A DNA stretch of 58,678 nt from Leptospira sp. (lineage in GTDB: Bacteria; Spirochaetota; Leptospiria; Leptospirales; Leptospiraceae): the NCBI GenBank assembly GCA_027531445.1, contig JAPZRK010000017.1, forward strand, positions 1-58,678, given 5' to 3'. This document shows, piece by piece, positions 8,586-17,761 of the stretch (positions are counted from its first letter, which is position 1; every line of letters begins with the position of its first letter). Under the pieces are notes generated by a model that worked only from the letters and a program-made list of their open reading frames with translations, had not been told where the DNA came from and ran no database searches. Position numbers and translations under genes: made by a program.

Positions 8586-9554
8586 TTACACCCACTCCAC
8601 CCAGTCGGTCCCAGATCCCATAAACGCGACATCCGTGTTTTTGGAACATTGGAATTTAGATCCGTGTGCGAAGGAGTCGGCAGAAAGAAATATAGTATCA
8701 TTCTTCTTAAATGTGATTCCGTATTCTGTAGAAGAGATACTTCCTTGAATTACATGCAAAACTCCGAAAGAGTGAGGTTGGGAAAGTTGTACTAGGTTTA
8801 TATTTTGTGATTGTGCAAACTTCCACAACTCTAAGCGAAATTTTTCGTTACTCGTAAAAAGATATCGTGTAAACGGCTGGTATCCGATGAGTTTTGGGAT
8901 TTGTTTTTCACTTCCATCTGAGGCATTAAAATTTAAAACTGCCAGCGCTTTTTCTAGATGTAAATCTCGAGGTTTTCCATTGTCTCCTAATCTTCCATAA
9001 TCATACACACGGTAGGTGGAATCTGATGATTGTTGGAGTTCTAGGAGTGTAACTCCACTTCCAATTGCATGTATCGTTCCAGGATTTAACAAAAAAACGT
9101 CGCCAGGTTGAACCTTCCATTTACGCAGGATTTCTTCGCCTTTGTTCTGTTTTACGAGTAATTCATAAGAATCCTTGTCTGTTTTTTGGTCGAAGCCGAT
9201 AACAAGTTCAGCGTTTGGTTCGGCGGCGAGTACCATCCAGCATTCTTTTTTACCAGCGGACTCCGGATCGTATTTCGACGCATATTCATCGTCCGGATGC
9301 ACTTGAACGGAAAGTTTTTGTTTCGCCTGAATTGTTTTGATGAGCAATGGAAACTGTTGGTTTAAAAAAGGTTTTCCTAGCACTGATTCCGGCAGGGATT
9401 GATACAATGTTCTGAAGGAGGAGGGAAGATTCGTTCCTGGCTCTACAACGGTAGAAAGGTCGGAACCAAAATCTGAGAGTAGCCACGTTTCTGAACCCCA
9501 AATCTTTTCTTTTTGGATGGGTTCAAATTGGAGAATCCGCGGTACGCTTGCCAT
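8586..9554 (-). CDS. manA: mannose-6-phosphate isomerase, class I
   Basis: 322 residues, a type I phosphomannose isomerase (cupin fold, Zn-dependent) interconverting mannose-6-phosphate and fructose-6-phosphate, feeding GDP-mannose and surface polysaccharide synthesis. The Zn/active-site motif is seen as VQVHPDDEYA (about residues 80-89) and again NPGTIHAIGSG (about 157-167) followed by ELQQSSDSTYRVYDY, a diagnostic string. KECWMVLAAEPNAE also matches the family. Length is that of the short bacterial form. It is downstream of the DnaJ-domain gene (24-base gap) and is convergent, end to end, with the glycosidase-like gene. Confidence 0.93.
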   Translation of the reverse strand: MASVPRILQFEPIQKEKIWGSETWLLSDFGSDLSTVVEPGTNLPSSFRTLYQSLPESVLGKPFLNQQFPLLIKTIQAKQKLSVQVHPDDEYASKYDPESAGKKECWMVLAAEPNAELVIGFDQKTDKDSYELLVKQNKGEEILRKWKVQPGDVFLLNPGTIHAIGSGVTLLELQQSSDSTYRVYDYGRLGDNGKPRDLHLEKALAVLNFNASDGSEKQIPKLIGYQPFTRYLFTSNEKFRLELWKFAQSQNINLVQLSQPHSFGVLHVIQGSISSTEYGITFKKNDTIFLSADSFAHGSKFQCSKNTDVAFMGSGTDWVEWV

Positions 9555-9578
9555 AAAATCTTTTGTATCCGTTATGAG

Positions 9579-10274
9579 TTAGACAGCAAGGGATATTTTT
9601 TTCATTATATGAATCATCACTCGAAGTGATTTTTTTTTGAAATGTGTATATGAATCAGGACGAAATTTGGACAGATCAAATTCAAAGATGCGATTGTTTT
9701 GAAGTGTCGAGGGAGGAAATTCCACTTTCAGATTTCTTGAACTTTTGTAACTTCCTGCTCCATCACAGGCTCGGCAATGTGGATCGCCTCCCATACAAAC
9801 TTGACACACAATTCTGACAGTTAAAGGAATTGTAGCGATCACTCTACGTAAGGCTTCCCTATCTTTAATTTGTACGATGATATCATAATTGATTCCAGTT
9901 ACCTTTCGTCTATCTTTTGTCCGGTAGCCTTTACGCATCAGACCCTTCTTTGCAAGTTCAGAGATGCCAGTACTAAAGCTGACTCTTGAAGGTGGAAGGA
10001 TGATCGGTTCAGATCTATTGATTTCATCTCGTATAAACTCAACGGCTCGAAATTTTTTAAACGCGTCATCATAAAACTTACGTTTTGCGGAACAGAGAAT
10101 CTGATAGGCTTTTAAAACTTCCAAGAATCTAGGCTCTGAACCAGTTGTAGGAACGTCAGGATGGTATATCTTTGCGATGCGGCGGAAGCTAGATCGAATC
10201 TCTTCCGCCGTTGCACCAAATGGGAGCTCTAATGTTTCGTAGTAATCAGGGAAGGGTGGAGTGTTTGTTTTCAT
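9579..10274 (-). CDS. DnaJ-domain protein with CxxC motifs
   Basis: 231 residues. An N-terminal J-domain (about residues 8-75) has DYYETLELPFGATAEEI and the essential HPD tripeptide (IYHPDVP), so it can stimulate an Hsp70 ATPase. A middle region of about 60 residues has no clear family, followed by a cysteine pair arrangement CQVC and CRAC (about 160-175, ending DGAG) that resembles half of the DnaJ zinc finger. There is no full zinc finger or standard C-terminal peptide-binding domain, so this is not the housekeeping dnaJ. It lies 13 bases after the periplasmic protein gene and precedes manA. The client is unknown. Confidence 0.82.
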   Translation of the reverse strand: MKTNTPPFPDYYETLELPFGATAEEIRSSFRRIAKIYHPDVPTTGSEPRFLEVLKAYQILCSAKRKFYDDAFKKFRAVEFIRDEINRSEPIILPPSRVSFSTGISELAKKGLMRKGYRTKDRRKVTGINYDIIVQIKDREALRRVIATIPLTVRIVCQVCMGGDPHCRACDGAGSYKSSRNLKVEFPPSTLQNNRIFEFDLSKFRPDSYTHFKKKSLRVMIHIMKKISLAV

Positions 10275-10287
10275 ACCACCCTAAGTA

Positions 10288-11010
10288 TTACGGTTCTTGG
10301 AAGTCACCACCAATTGTAATTTCCATAATGGAATCTTCAATTTGGCGAGCTTCGAATTTACCTTTTGACATGATATAACGATCGATTGCTCTCAATACTT
10401 CCAACTGTCTATCTCTATAAGCAGTTGCCAATCTAACTCTTTCCCATGGGCTTTGGATTTTTTCAATTTCGTAGGTTTTTGTTGTGTCGTCGGAAATTGT
10501 TACAGTTCGTACTGTCAGAACGATTCCTTTGACTCCACCTGCTGTAGCGGAATTTTTTAGATCACGATATGTGGTGATGGGCTCTTTATTTTTAGTAGTT
10601 AAAGACTTTCTGGACCAAAAGCTAAGTTCATCCAATGAGAATCCGCCACCTTCTGCTCCTCCACCACCTTTTAATTTCATAACGAATCGGCTGTGTTGCA
10701 CATAATGTGGTTCATGTGGTAATTTGATTTCACGTGCATAACCTACTTGGCCGTATCGTGAATCCTTTACCTTCTTCTCAAAGTTTAAGAATTTTAATTT
10801 TTCATTGATTTGAGCATTGTATCCATCAACTTCCTTTGCAAGTTTGTCCATTTGCTGTTGTTGTTTTGGATTGTAGGGAATGAGTGCGATGCTTCCATCC
10901 GCATTCAGTTTGTATGGGTCAGACTGACTGATTTCCTTTTTGTCCTCATCAGCGGCAAAAGCCCCAAAGGAAGTAAGTGTAAAAACTGCAATGGCATATA
11001 AGAGGCGCAT
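10288..11010 (-). CDS. periplasmic protein of unknown function
   Basis: About 240 residues from the ATG at 11010, chosen because GGGAG lies a few bases upstream and the signal peptide begins exactly there (MRLLYAIAVF...AFA-AD). An earlier ATG at 11067 would place 19 polar residues before the signal peptide. The mature protein has a helical, Gln/Lys-rich segment (about 45-80, KQQQQMDKLAKEV), a glycine-rich stretch KLKGGGGAEGGG, and a conserved-looking C-terminal helical part. I cannot name a family. A structural or sheath-type periplasmic role would fit size and secretion, but nothing in the sequence proves it. Confidence 0.72.
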   Translation of the reverse strand: MRLLYAIAVFTLTSFGAFAADEDKKEISQSDPYKLNADGSIALIPYNPKQQQQMDKLAKEVDGYNAQINEKLKFLNFEKKVKDSRYGQVGYAREIKLPHEPHYVQHSRFVMKLKGGGGAEGGGFSLDELSFWSRKSLTTKNKEPITTYRDLKNSATAGGVKGIVLTVRTVTISDDTTKTYEIEKIQSPWERVRLATAYRDRQLEVLRAIDRYIMSKGKFEARQIEDSIMEITIGGDFQEP

Positions 11011-11132
11011 AAGAACTCCCGAAATTATTATCTCTATTTCTATTTTCGACTTTTGAAGTGAAATCATTAAATTTGAGCAAAAATAAGGTTGAATAAATAT
11101 GAATAATTCAAAATCTGTGGGGAGACTCGCTT

Positions 11133-11477
11133 ATGGAAATTAATTTAAAGAAAAGTGCTGACGCCTACGTGATTAGTATTTCTGGCAGTTTGGATATTTA
11201 CACTTCTTTAGATTTTAAGAACTTCATTGAGACGAATATACCTCAGAATGGCTCTGAGCCCCTTCATGTGGTCGTCAACCTCGAAAAGCTCAATTATATC
11301 GACTCCTCCGGTATCGGAATGTTGATCAAACAGTTGAATTATGTCCAAGAAATAAAAGGCAAGTTTTCCATTGCAAATTTGAAGCCGGCCATTGAAAAGG
11401 TCTTCAAAGTAGCCGGTCTGACTACCTATTTCAACACGATCAACGAAGACGACTTTCGCGCGACTTACAGCAACTAA
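11133..11477 (+). CDS. STAS-domain anti-sigma factor antagonist
   Basis: 114 residues, a single STAS domain of the SpoIIAA/RsbV type. The conserved phosphorylation motif is visible in NYIDSSGIGMLI (Ser about residue 60), and AGLTTYF near the C-terminus fits the last helix. In this family the dephosphorylated protein binds an anti-sigma kinase and releases a sigma factor; phosphorylation by that kinase switches it off. A strong GGGGAG site lies 8 bases before the ATG. No kinase or phosphatase partner gene is adjacent, so its partner must be encoded elsewhere. Confidence 0.9.
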   Translation: MEINLKKSADAYVISISGSLDIYTSLDFKNFIETNIPQNGSEPLHVVVNLEKLNYIDSSGIGMLIKQLNYVQEIKGKFSIANLKPAIEKVFKVAGLTTYFNTINEDDFRATYSN

Positions 11478-11486
11478 ACCCTCAAT

Positions 11487-12065
11487 TTACCTTTCTTTTA
11501 ATCGATCTTCTACTAAAAAGGCATCCCATATCCCCCAAAAGCGCCCCCGATCGTTTTTGCTAGGCAACAATTCCACAACGATTCGACTTTCTTCAAATTC
11601 ACTGGATTCAATTGGAATTTCCACCGGGTTTTTGAAATTGGACTTTTTATGGATAAAGATTTCTTTTTTCGGCTTTCCGTTTATAAAAATGGAAAGTTTG
11701 CGAGATTTGAAACGAGCACGAGGTTGGGGAGTGAATTTGGTCAAATCTAAGTAAAGGTACATGCGCCCTTTCCCTTCTAGCTTTTCTTTCCCGAGCAGAA
11801 ATTTGAAGCCAGTTTCTGGAATCATTCTACAAGTTTGGTCTTCGAGTCCAAATGCGGACGAATCATTCTCTAGATCATAAAACTGATATAATGCCCATGT
11901 CTTCAATTCCGGAAAAGTAGCCATATCCTCTGTGAGAAGTCCGCTTTCGATACCAAAATCGATAAACGATTTGGGAATTTCTTCCGAGGAAATTTCTGTC
12001 ACCCAAAGTGGAGATGAGAAAATGATTGCCGAAAGAACTAGAGACTTTAGTTTCAAATGTAGCAC
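11487..12065 (-). CDS. secreted protein of unknown function
   Basis: About 190 residues with an N-terminal signal peptide (hydrophobic core LVLSAIIFSSPLW). The mature protein is mixed alpha/beta and contains FLLGKEKLEGKGRMYLYLDLT and a WGIWDAFLVED ending suggestive of a beta-sandwich, similar in feel to lectin-like folds, but I do not recognise a family. The start is ambiguous: GTG at 12065, or TTG at 12056 which has AGGTG six bases upstream. It is convergent with the STAS gene and divergent from ribF with only a few tens of bases between starts, so promoters must overlap. Confidence 0.65.
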   Translation of the reverse strand: MLHLKLKSLVLSAIIFSSPLWVTEISSEEIPKSFIDFGIESGLLTEDMATFPELKTWALYQFYDLENDSSAFGLEDQTCRMIPETGFKFLLGKEKLEGKGRMYLYLDLTKFTPQPRARFKSRKLSIFINGKPKKEIFIHKKSNFKNPVEIPIESSEFEESRIVVELLPSKNDRGRFWGIWDAFLVEDRLKER

Positions 12066-12100
12066 CTAAATTTTCTATCGGAATCCTTGACCATCTAACC

Positions 12101-13033
12101 TTGAAAATAATCAGATCATTAGAATCTTTGACAGAACAATTCCCAAATGGAACGGCACTTACTTTGGGAAATTTTGATGGAATTCATTTAGGGCACCAGA
12201 CTCTCCTTTCTAAAATCGTCGAACAATCAAAAAAACTTAAGATACCATCTGTGGTTGTAACCTACTTTCCAAATCCAAGTGTTGTGCTCGGAAAACGTCC
12301 CAATTTTAAATACCTTACATCTGAGAAAACCAAAGAAGCCTTAATTGCATCATTTAACATTGACTATATGTTGGTTTTGGAATTTACTGAATCACTATCC
12401 AAAATGTCGGCCGAAAATTTTTTGGAAGACATCATTATCAAAAAATTAAATGCAAAGTACATAGTAATCGGCTATAACCATTTTTTTGGAGCCGAAAGAA
12501 GAGGAGATATCCAGCTACTCGAAAATAATGCTGGAAAATTTGGTTATACTGTAGAATTGAAAGACGCTGTCGTAAATGGAGATCAAAAGATATCAAGCTC
12601 GTTGATTCGAAAGCACCTTGAGTCCGGCGAAGTCAATCTGGCAAATGACTTGCTCGGTCGACATTTTTATATACAAAGTAAGGTAATCGAAGGTGACAGA
12701 CGAGGTCGAACGATTGGATTTCCCACTGCCAACCTGGAGATTCCGAATGATGTTATCCTACCCTCAATTGGAGTTTATGCCGCCTTCACTATGGTAGGTG
12801 GCGAGAATTATAAATCCATGGTAAATGTAGGCATTAATCCCACGTTTGACGGAAACAAGCTACACATAGAATCAAACCTTTTTGATTTTGATCAAAATAT
12901 CTATGGCAAAGAAATTCAAATTAAATTTGTACAGAAAATACGAGATGAAGTTAAATTTGAAAATTTAGATAGTTTGAAAAAGCAACTCGCTATAGATAAA
13001 GAAAAATCTCTGAATCTTTTAAATGCTCTCTAG
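12101..13033 (+). CDS. ribF: bifunctional riboflavin kinase / FAD synthetase
   Basis: About 310 residues. The N-terminal nucleotidyltransferase domain shows TLGNFDGIHLGH (HxGH motif) and SSSLIRKHLESG; the C-terminal kinase domain shows GRHFYI, RRGRTIGFPTANL and NVGINPTF. The enzyme makes FMN then FAD from riboflavin using ATP. Length from TTG 12101 matches the family; an ATG at 12026 would lie inside the divergent gene and add residues unlike other RibF proteins. The 3' end overlaps the convergent CheW-like gene by 15 bases. Confidence 0.93.
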   Translation: MKIIRSLESLTEQFPNGTALTLGNFDGIHLGHQTLLSKIVEQSKKLKIPSVVVTYFPNPSVVLGKRPNFKYLTSEKTKEALIASFNIDYMLVLEFTESLSKMSAENFLEDIIIKKLNAKYIVIGYNHFFGAERRGDIQLLENNAGKFGYTVELKDAVVNGDQKISSSLIRKHLESGEVNLANDLLGRHFYIQSKVIEGDRRGRTIGFPTANLEIPNDVILPSIGVYAAFTMVGGENYKSMVNVGINPTFDGNKLHIESNLFDFDQNIYGKEIQIKFVQKIRDEVKFENLDSLKKQLAIDKEKSLNLLNAL

Positions 13034-13798
13034 TTTGATTAAATGGTAATTGATACCTTTTCGTTTGATGGTTCCTGATATCTTTTGGTTGCTCTTTTTC
13101 CCTTCCGTAATGACTTGCAATGATTCTTTGGAGATAGCCCAATCCTCTAGCAGTTCATCAAAGTAAAAACCTTCCTGTTTCCCTGATTGACTTTGAATCA
13201 GTATCACATTTTTTTTTGCATTTTTATTCTCATCATCTAATAAAAAACCACGACCAGGAAATAATGGAATACGTTTTGAATTTAAGATCATACTTGATTT
13301 AAACGCAGGAAGATTTTTAAGAATTTTGTATGGCCTTTTCGGGATAAGAAAATACACACCTCCCACTTTGAAGGCTGTGAACACGTCTTTTCCCTCTTTT
13401 AGTTCAGGCACATGTTCTTTTTTGCTTGCGACTGGTGCTAAGGATTTTGCAACCTTCGAGATTCTGTTTTTTAAAGCAGAATCTAAAAATTCGATCCGAT
13501 CTTCATTCTTTATCTTCGATAACACGTGATAAATAGGCTCAAAGTCATCTCGTGAATAACCTTTTTTAAGTTTAAGAGTATTAAAGAATACATGAAGCTT
13601 TTTGACTCTTTGCAAAAAATAAGCTGATTCGTTTTCTTCTGCAAGAGTTTGCATATTCGAAATCGATGCATCAATCGTATCCAGGTACGTTGTTGCATCC
13701 ATAATCAATTTTTCAAATTCGATTAGCGCTTCTTCTAGTCTGACTTTTTCTGTAAAAAAATCATTACTAGAAATTACTTTCTTATTTGGAACACCCAT
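13019..13798 (-). CDS. protein with a C-terminal CheW-like domain
   Basis: 259 residues. The first ~130 are helical and charged (possible coiled coil around ALIEFEKLIMDATTYLDTI). The C-terminal ~120 follow the CheW strand pattern: FTAFKVGGVYFLIPKRPYK, KRIPLFPGRGFLLDD, KNVILIQSQSGKQEGFYFDELLEDW, ISGTIKRKGINYHLIKLE. CheW domains couple receptors to CheA kinases or act as scaffolds. Here it starts in the TAATG overlap with the rodA stop, so translation is coupled to the rod-shape operon. Family assignment is by pattern; a CheA or receptor partner is not nearby. Confidence 0.6.
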   Translation of the reverse strand: MGVPNKKVISSNDFFTEKVRLEEALIEFEKLIMDATTYLDTIDASISNMQTLAEENESAYFLQRVKKLHVFFNTLKLKKGYSRDDFEPIYHVLSKIKNEDRIEFLDSALKNRISKVAKSLAPVASKKEHVPELKEGKDVFTAFKVGGVYFLIPKRPYKILKNLPAFKSSMILNSKRIPLFPGRGFLLDDENKNAKKNVILIQSQSGKQEGFYFDELLEDWAISKESLQVITEGKKSNQKISGTIKRKGINYHLIKLESI

Positions 13799-15312
13799 TA
13801 GTTTGCAAATTTACGTTTTTTGATCGAAAGAATGATTCCCACAGCAGTCATAGCCATCACAAGATGTGAACCCCCATAGCTCATAAAAGTTAGAGGAACG
13901 CCTGTTACAGGCAATAATCCTATCACAATTCCTACGTTGATCGCGATATGGAAAAATATCATGGCGACAATACCTGCGGCAAGTAGAGAGCCAAATCTAT
14001 CCTTACTTTCGAAACTGATTTGAAGTCCACGCAGTGGAATGGCCATAAGGAAGAATAGCAACAAGACACTACCCACAAAGCCAGTTTGTTCTGCCCAGGA
14101 TGCAAAAATAAAATCTGTCCCTGCCTCAGGAACATGTGGAACTCGTCCTTCCGTCATTTCTCCGTGAAACAAACCTTTGCCGAAAACTTTCCCTGAACCA
14201 ACAGCGGGTTTTGACGCACGTAGCTGGTATCCGGCTCCTTGTTTAAACTGGTCTGGATTCAAAAACGCAGTAAGTCGAATGACTTGGTTTTCTCTGAAAG
14301 GGATAGATTTATGAACAGCCACCGCTGACAAAATGGAAAGACCTAGAATACCGATTGGAATATAATACTGCCGAATTGCTCTTGATCCACGTGCGATGCG
14401 TACCGCAATCATCGAAACACTAATTATCGTTAGCATAAGACCCAACGTAATCATAAATGTTTCACTAGATAAAATTTTGAATCCTAAACTACCGTATTCA
14501 TCTTTTACATTTTCTGCGGCTTCACGTATCATTTGGATATTTTTCGGATTTTGAAAGCCCGGAATTTCATACCCAGGTACTTTTTTCCCTTCCAAAATTG
14601 GCCAAATCTTACCTTGTACTTGGCTTACCAACGATACAAGCTCTACTTTGTTTTCTTTACGTAGTAGATCAATCATTGGTTGAACGAGAGTTAAACGATA
14701 GTAGGCCAGATACATCGGTACCATTAGTGAGATACCACCAAAAGTAAGCAAGGATCCTACATGTAAAATATCAGCTCCACCTAAAAATAACATAGTGAAT
14801 AACATCGGTAGGAAAGAAACGGCAGTTCCGAAGTCTGGTTGCAAAATGATAAATAACATGGGGATCAGGCAAATGATAAACGGTACAATGAGTACGGTAA
14901 TTTTATGCATTTCCTTTTCGCGAAGGACTAAGTATTGACCCAATAAAATCACCGTTGCTAACTTTGAGAATTCTGATGCTTGTAAGGTGATCGGACCAAG
15001 TTTTAACCATGATCTTGCACCACGACCAGATGGCAAATAACCAATTCCAGGGATGAGAGTGAGCACTAGGAGTAGAATCGAAAACAAATAGATAAACAGA
15101 GCGTAAGAACCAATCAACTGGTAGTTGATTCTGGACATAAACCACATCGAACCAAGCCCAACGAAAATAAATAAAAATTGTTTGTACCATCTTCCGAGAC
15201 CATCTGCCGTGTTCGCTTCTTGGGTGTACAAGGTTAGCACACCTGCCAGTGCAACAATACTCACGGAAAAAATAAGAAAATAATCTAGCTTTTCGGTATT
15301 TCGTTCTGCCAT
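13798..15312 (-). CDS. rodA: rod-shape SEDS peptidoglycan polymerase RodA
   Basis: 504 residues, polytopic FtsW/RodA/SpoVE family protein; these polymerise lipid II into glycan strands with a class B PBP partner. Typical strings include GARSWLKLGPITLQASEFSKLA, LQPDFGTAVSF, PEAGTDFIFASWAEQTGFVG and the C-terminal TGVPLTFMSYGGSHLV. It is longer than most RodA proteins because of an insert of roughly 90 residues between middle helices (about 200-290), a periplasmic loop expansion. It overlaps mrdA upstream and the CheW-like gene downstream by one base each, supporting a single transcript. Confidence 0.93.
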   Translation of the reverse strand: MAERNTEKLDYFLIFSVSIVALAGVLTLYTQEANTADGLGRWYKQFLFIFVGLGSMWFMSRINYQLIGSYALFIYLFSILLLVLTLIPGIGYLPSGRGARSWLKLGPITLQASEFSKLATVILLGQYLVLREKEMHKITVLIVPFIICLIPMLFIILQPDFGTAVSFLPMLFTMLFLGGADILHVGSLLTFGGISLMVPMYLAYYRLTLVQPMIDLLRKENKVELVSLVSQVQGKIWPILEGKKVPGYEIPGFQNPKNIQMIREAAENVKDEYGSLGFKILSSETFMITLGLMLTIISVSMIAVRIARGSRAIRQYYIPIGILGLSILSAVAVHKSIPFRENQVIRLTAFLNPDQFKQGAGYQLRASKPAVGSGKVFGKGLFHGEMTEGRVPHVPEAGTDFIFASWAEQTGFVGSVLLLFFLMAIPLRGLQISFESKDRFGSLLAAGIVAMIFFHIAINVGIVIGLLPVTGVPLTFMSYGGSHLVMAMTAVGIILSIKKRKFAN

Positions 15313-17249
15313 TAAAATGCTTCCTCTTCTACAGGGATTTCCTCTTCCATTGTTTTTACACGAGTCCGATCGGTTCTTGGGTAAGAGCCAGGAGGAAAGG
15401 CGGCTTTAAATATTTCTCTAGCGGCCGGGGCGGCTGAAGCTGCACCGCCGACACCAAATTCGACGAAGGTGGCGACTAGGATTTGTTTTTCTGGAGGAGC
15501 ATTGTATGGCGCATAACCGATAAACCAAGCGTGGTTTGAAGATGATGCACCACGACGTCTCGTTTGCGCCGTTCCAGTTTTACCTGCGACTTCGGGTAAA
15601 CCAGGTGCGTTCAAAACGCCCGATGCAGTACCAGAATAACCTACCAAATACAAACCTTCTTTGATGGCATCAACTGTTGATCGTTTTAGCGGAACATCTC
15701 TTAAGATTGTTGGTTCTGTTTTCTGAATGATCGAATTATCTAATGGACTTCGAATCTCGGAAAGAACGAATGGTTTATAAATTTTTCCGTTATTGATGAT
15801 CGCCATAAAGAAGAGAGCCATTTCAATAGGAGTCACTGAGATAAAACCTTGTCCGATCGATAAATTGACTGTATCCCCATCGAACCATTTGTTTCCGTAG
15901 GTTCTTTTTTTCCATTCTGAACTTGGCACAAATCCAGTAATTTCTCCAGGTAAATCGATACCTGTCTTCTTTTCTAAACCGAATAATCGAGAATAGGCGA
16001 GGATTGGCTCGGCACCAAGTTTATAGCCCAATTGATAAAAATACACGGAGTTAGATTTTTCAATCGCTTGGGCGAGTGTCAATTCTCCATGATTTTTTTT
16101 ATCCCAGTTGTAGAAAACTTGATCCGGTACACCTTTAAAAGTCGATTTGAGAGTAAAACTTGCGGGGCAAGAAAAAGTTTGTTTCGGATCATAATTGATT
16201 TTATGTTCACTTTCCATTGCCGCCAAAGCAACTAACACTTTAAATGTGGATGCTGGTGGAAACTTCGACTGGATGGCAAGATTTAAAAATCCACCATTAT
16301 TCGTCACTCTCCCAAAATGGTTGGAACGTTCTTGTTTGTTTTTTCCAGATAGGATATTGGGATCATAAGATGGATTTGAAGCCATAGCCAACACTTCTCC
16401 AGTTGTTGGTCGCAGAGCAAGTACTGTACCTCTGACTCCTTTTAGCGCACGATATGCGGCAATCTGAAGATCTCGATCAATTGTAAGTATTAAATTATTT
16501 CCAGGAATAGAATGTTCGATGACACGTTCTTCTTCGATATTTCCTTCCGTGTTTCTTTTTTGAATGCGAAAACCATCCTGTCCGCGAAGAATGGTATCAT
16601 AAAGAGCTTCGATTCCTCCCTTCCCAACCAATTGGTATGATTTGATTTCCTTTTCTTGTATGTCATTTGTAGTTGGTTTTCCCACATAACCTGTAATATG
16701 TGCAAGACCAGGCCCCATGTGATAAACGCGAGCAGGTGAAGAAACCAAATAAATGTATCGATTGATATTGTCTAGGACCAAGATACGCTCTTGTTGTTCT
16801 CGTGAGATTCCTTCTAATAGGATAAATGGTTCCCGAGACCTAATCTTTTTGATTAACCTGTTCTCTTGAAGATCTTTTTCATAATAGGCAATGGGGATAG
16901 ATAGGGCTTCGCAAAACTTGTAAATGTATTCTTTTACTTTTTTCGGATCGTTTTTGAGTAAATTTGTATTCAGTATCACATCGAGAGATGCTGTATTCGA
17001 TACAAGTGGCTGGGATGTCTCGGGTGTGATAAAGTTTCTATCAAAAATTTGTCCACGATCCGCGGGAATTGACTCACTTCGTCTAACAAATCTTTCAGCT
17101 TTTAATGAGTTTTCGCTACCTTGAACGATTTGTAAGTTAAATAGCTGGAAAATATAGGATGTGAGGGTAAAAACAATCAATCCTGTAAAAAAATACAATC
17201 GTCTTCGAAATGAGTTTTCTAATCTAAACTCTGTGGCGGATCCACTCAT
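15312..17249 (-). CDS. mrdA: penicillin-binding protein 2, elongasome transpeptidase
   Basis: 645 residues, class B PBP. One N-terminal membrane helix (about 15-35) anchors it in the inner membrane, followed by the pedestal domain with ERFVRRSESIPADRGQIFDRN and the transpeptidase domain. The serine motif is STFK (about residue 330), the second motif SNS in EKSNSVYFYQLG, and the third KTGTA in VAGKTGTAQTRRRG. It cross-links new peptidoglycan during elongation with RodA, whose gene overlaps by one base. The C-terminal 30 residues are acidic (EEEIPVEEEAF). Confidence 0.94.
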   Translation of the reverse strand: MSGSATEFRLENSFRRRLYFFTGLIVFTLTSYIFQLFNLQIVQGSENSLKAERFVRRSESIPADRGQIFDRNFITPETSQPLVSNTASLDVILNTNLLKNDPKKVKEYIYKFCEALSIPIAYYEKDLQENRLIKKIRSREPFILLEGISREQQERILVLDNINRYIYLVSSPARVYHMGPGLAHITGYVGKPTTNDIQEKEIKSYQLVGKGGIEALYDTILRGQDGFRIQKRNTEGNIEEERVIEHSIPGNNLILTIDRDLQIAAYRALKGVRGTVLALRPTTGEVLAMASNPSYDPNILSGKNKQERSNHFGRVTNNGGFLNLAIQSKFPPASTFKVLVALAAMESEHKINYDPKQTFSCPASFTLKSTFKGVPDQVFYNWDKKNHGELTLAQAIEKSNSVYFYQLGYKLGAEPILAYSRLFGLEKKTGIDLPGEITGFVPSSEWKKRTYGNKWFDGDTVNLSIGQGFISVTPIEMALFFMAIINNGKIYKPFVLSEIRSPLDNSIIQKTEPTILRDVPLKRSTVDAIKEGLYLVGYSGTASGVLNAPGLPEVAGKTGTAQTRRRGASSSNHAWFIGYAPYNAPPEKQILVATFVEFGVGGAASAAPAAREIFKAAFPPGSYPRTDRTRVKTMEEEIPVEEEAF

Positions 17250-17761
17250 TGTCTTACCTCATCTGGTTCCAATCGGAATGCCCATGTAAATAAAAAGAAT
17301 AAAGCTGGTCCGATAAAAGCATTGTATAAAGATACATACATAAATGAGTAACTATGGTTCGAATGAAAGAACATCCAAAAAAGAAGATATGTTATCACTC
17401 TGGATAGCAAAGTAAATCCGAGCACATAGATGGTAATTGAAATATAATTTTCTGTATATGCATTTCTCGTAACTTTACCAATGATATAGCCAACAAGAGA
17501 ATAGGATAAAGAATGAAGTCCAATTTTGTAATAGACAATATCGTCTGGTCCGATTTCGCCACCTAATGAAGTGTCTGCGAGCAAACCTCCCAAAAACCCC
17601 AACCATAAACCATACATCGCACCCTTTCTAAATGCGAAAAAAATAACGAAGATGATCATGAAGTCCGGACGAATGGCATTTCCAAGTTCAAATAAATTTG
17701 AGCCATTCAAAAAGTGAGAGAGTAGGAGTCCGATAATGATAAATACTTTTTCAAGAATCAT
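17246..17761 (-). CDS. mreD: rod shape-determining protein MreD
   Basis: 171 residues, about five membrane helices, typical length of MreD. Family-like strings are RPDFMIIFVIFFAFRKG and LWLGFLGGLLADTSLGG. MreD is a poorly understood inner-membrane elongasome component that balances MreC. It overlaps mreC (ATGA) and mrdA (ATGA) by four bases each, so identity is reinforced by operon order. Confidence 0.9.
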   Translation of the reverse strand: MILEKVFIIIGLLLSHFLNGSNLFELGNAIRPDFMIIFVIFFAFRKGAMYGLWLGFLGGLLADTSLGGEIGPDDIVYYKIGLHSLSYSLVGYIIGKVTRNAYTENYISITIYVLGFTLLSRVITYLLFWMFFHSNHSYSFMYVSLYNAFIGPALFFLFTWAFRLEPDEVRQ

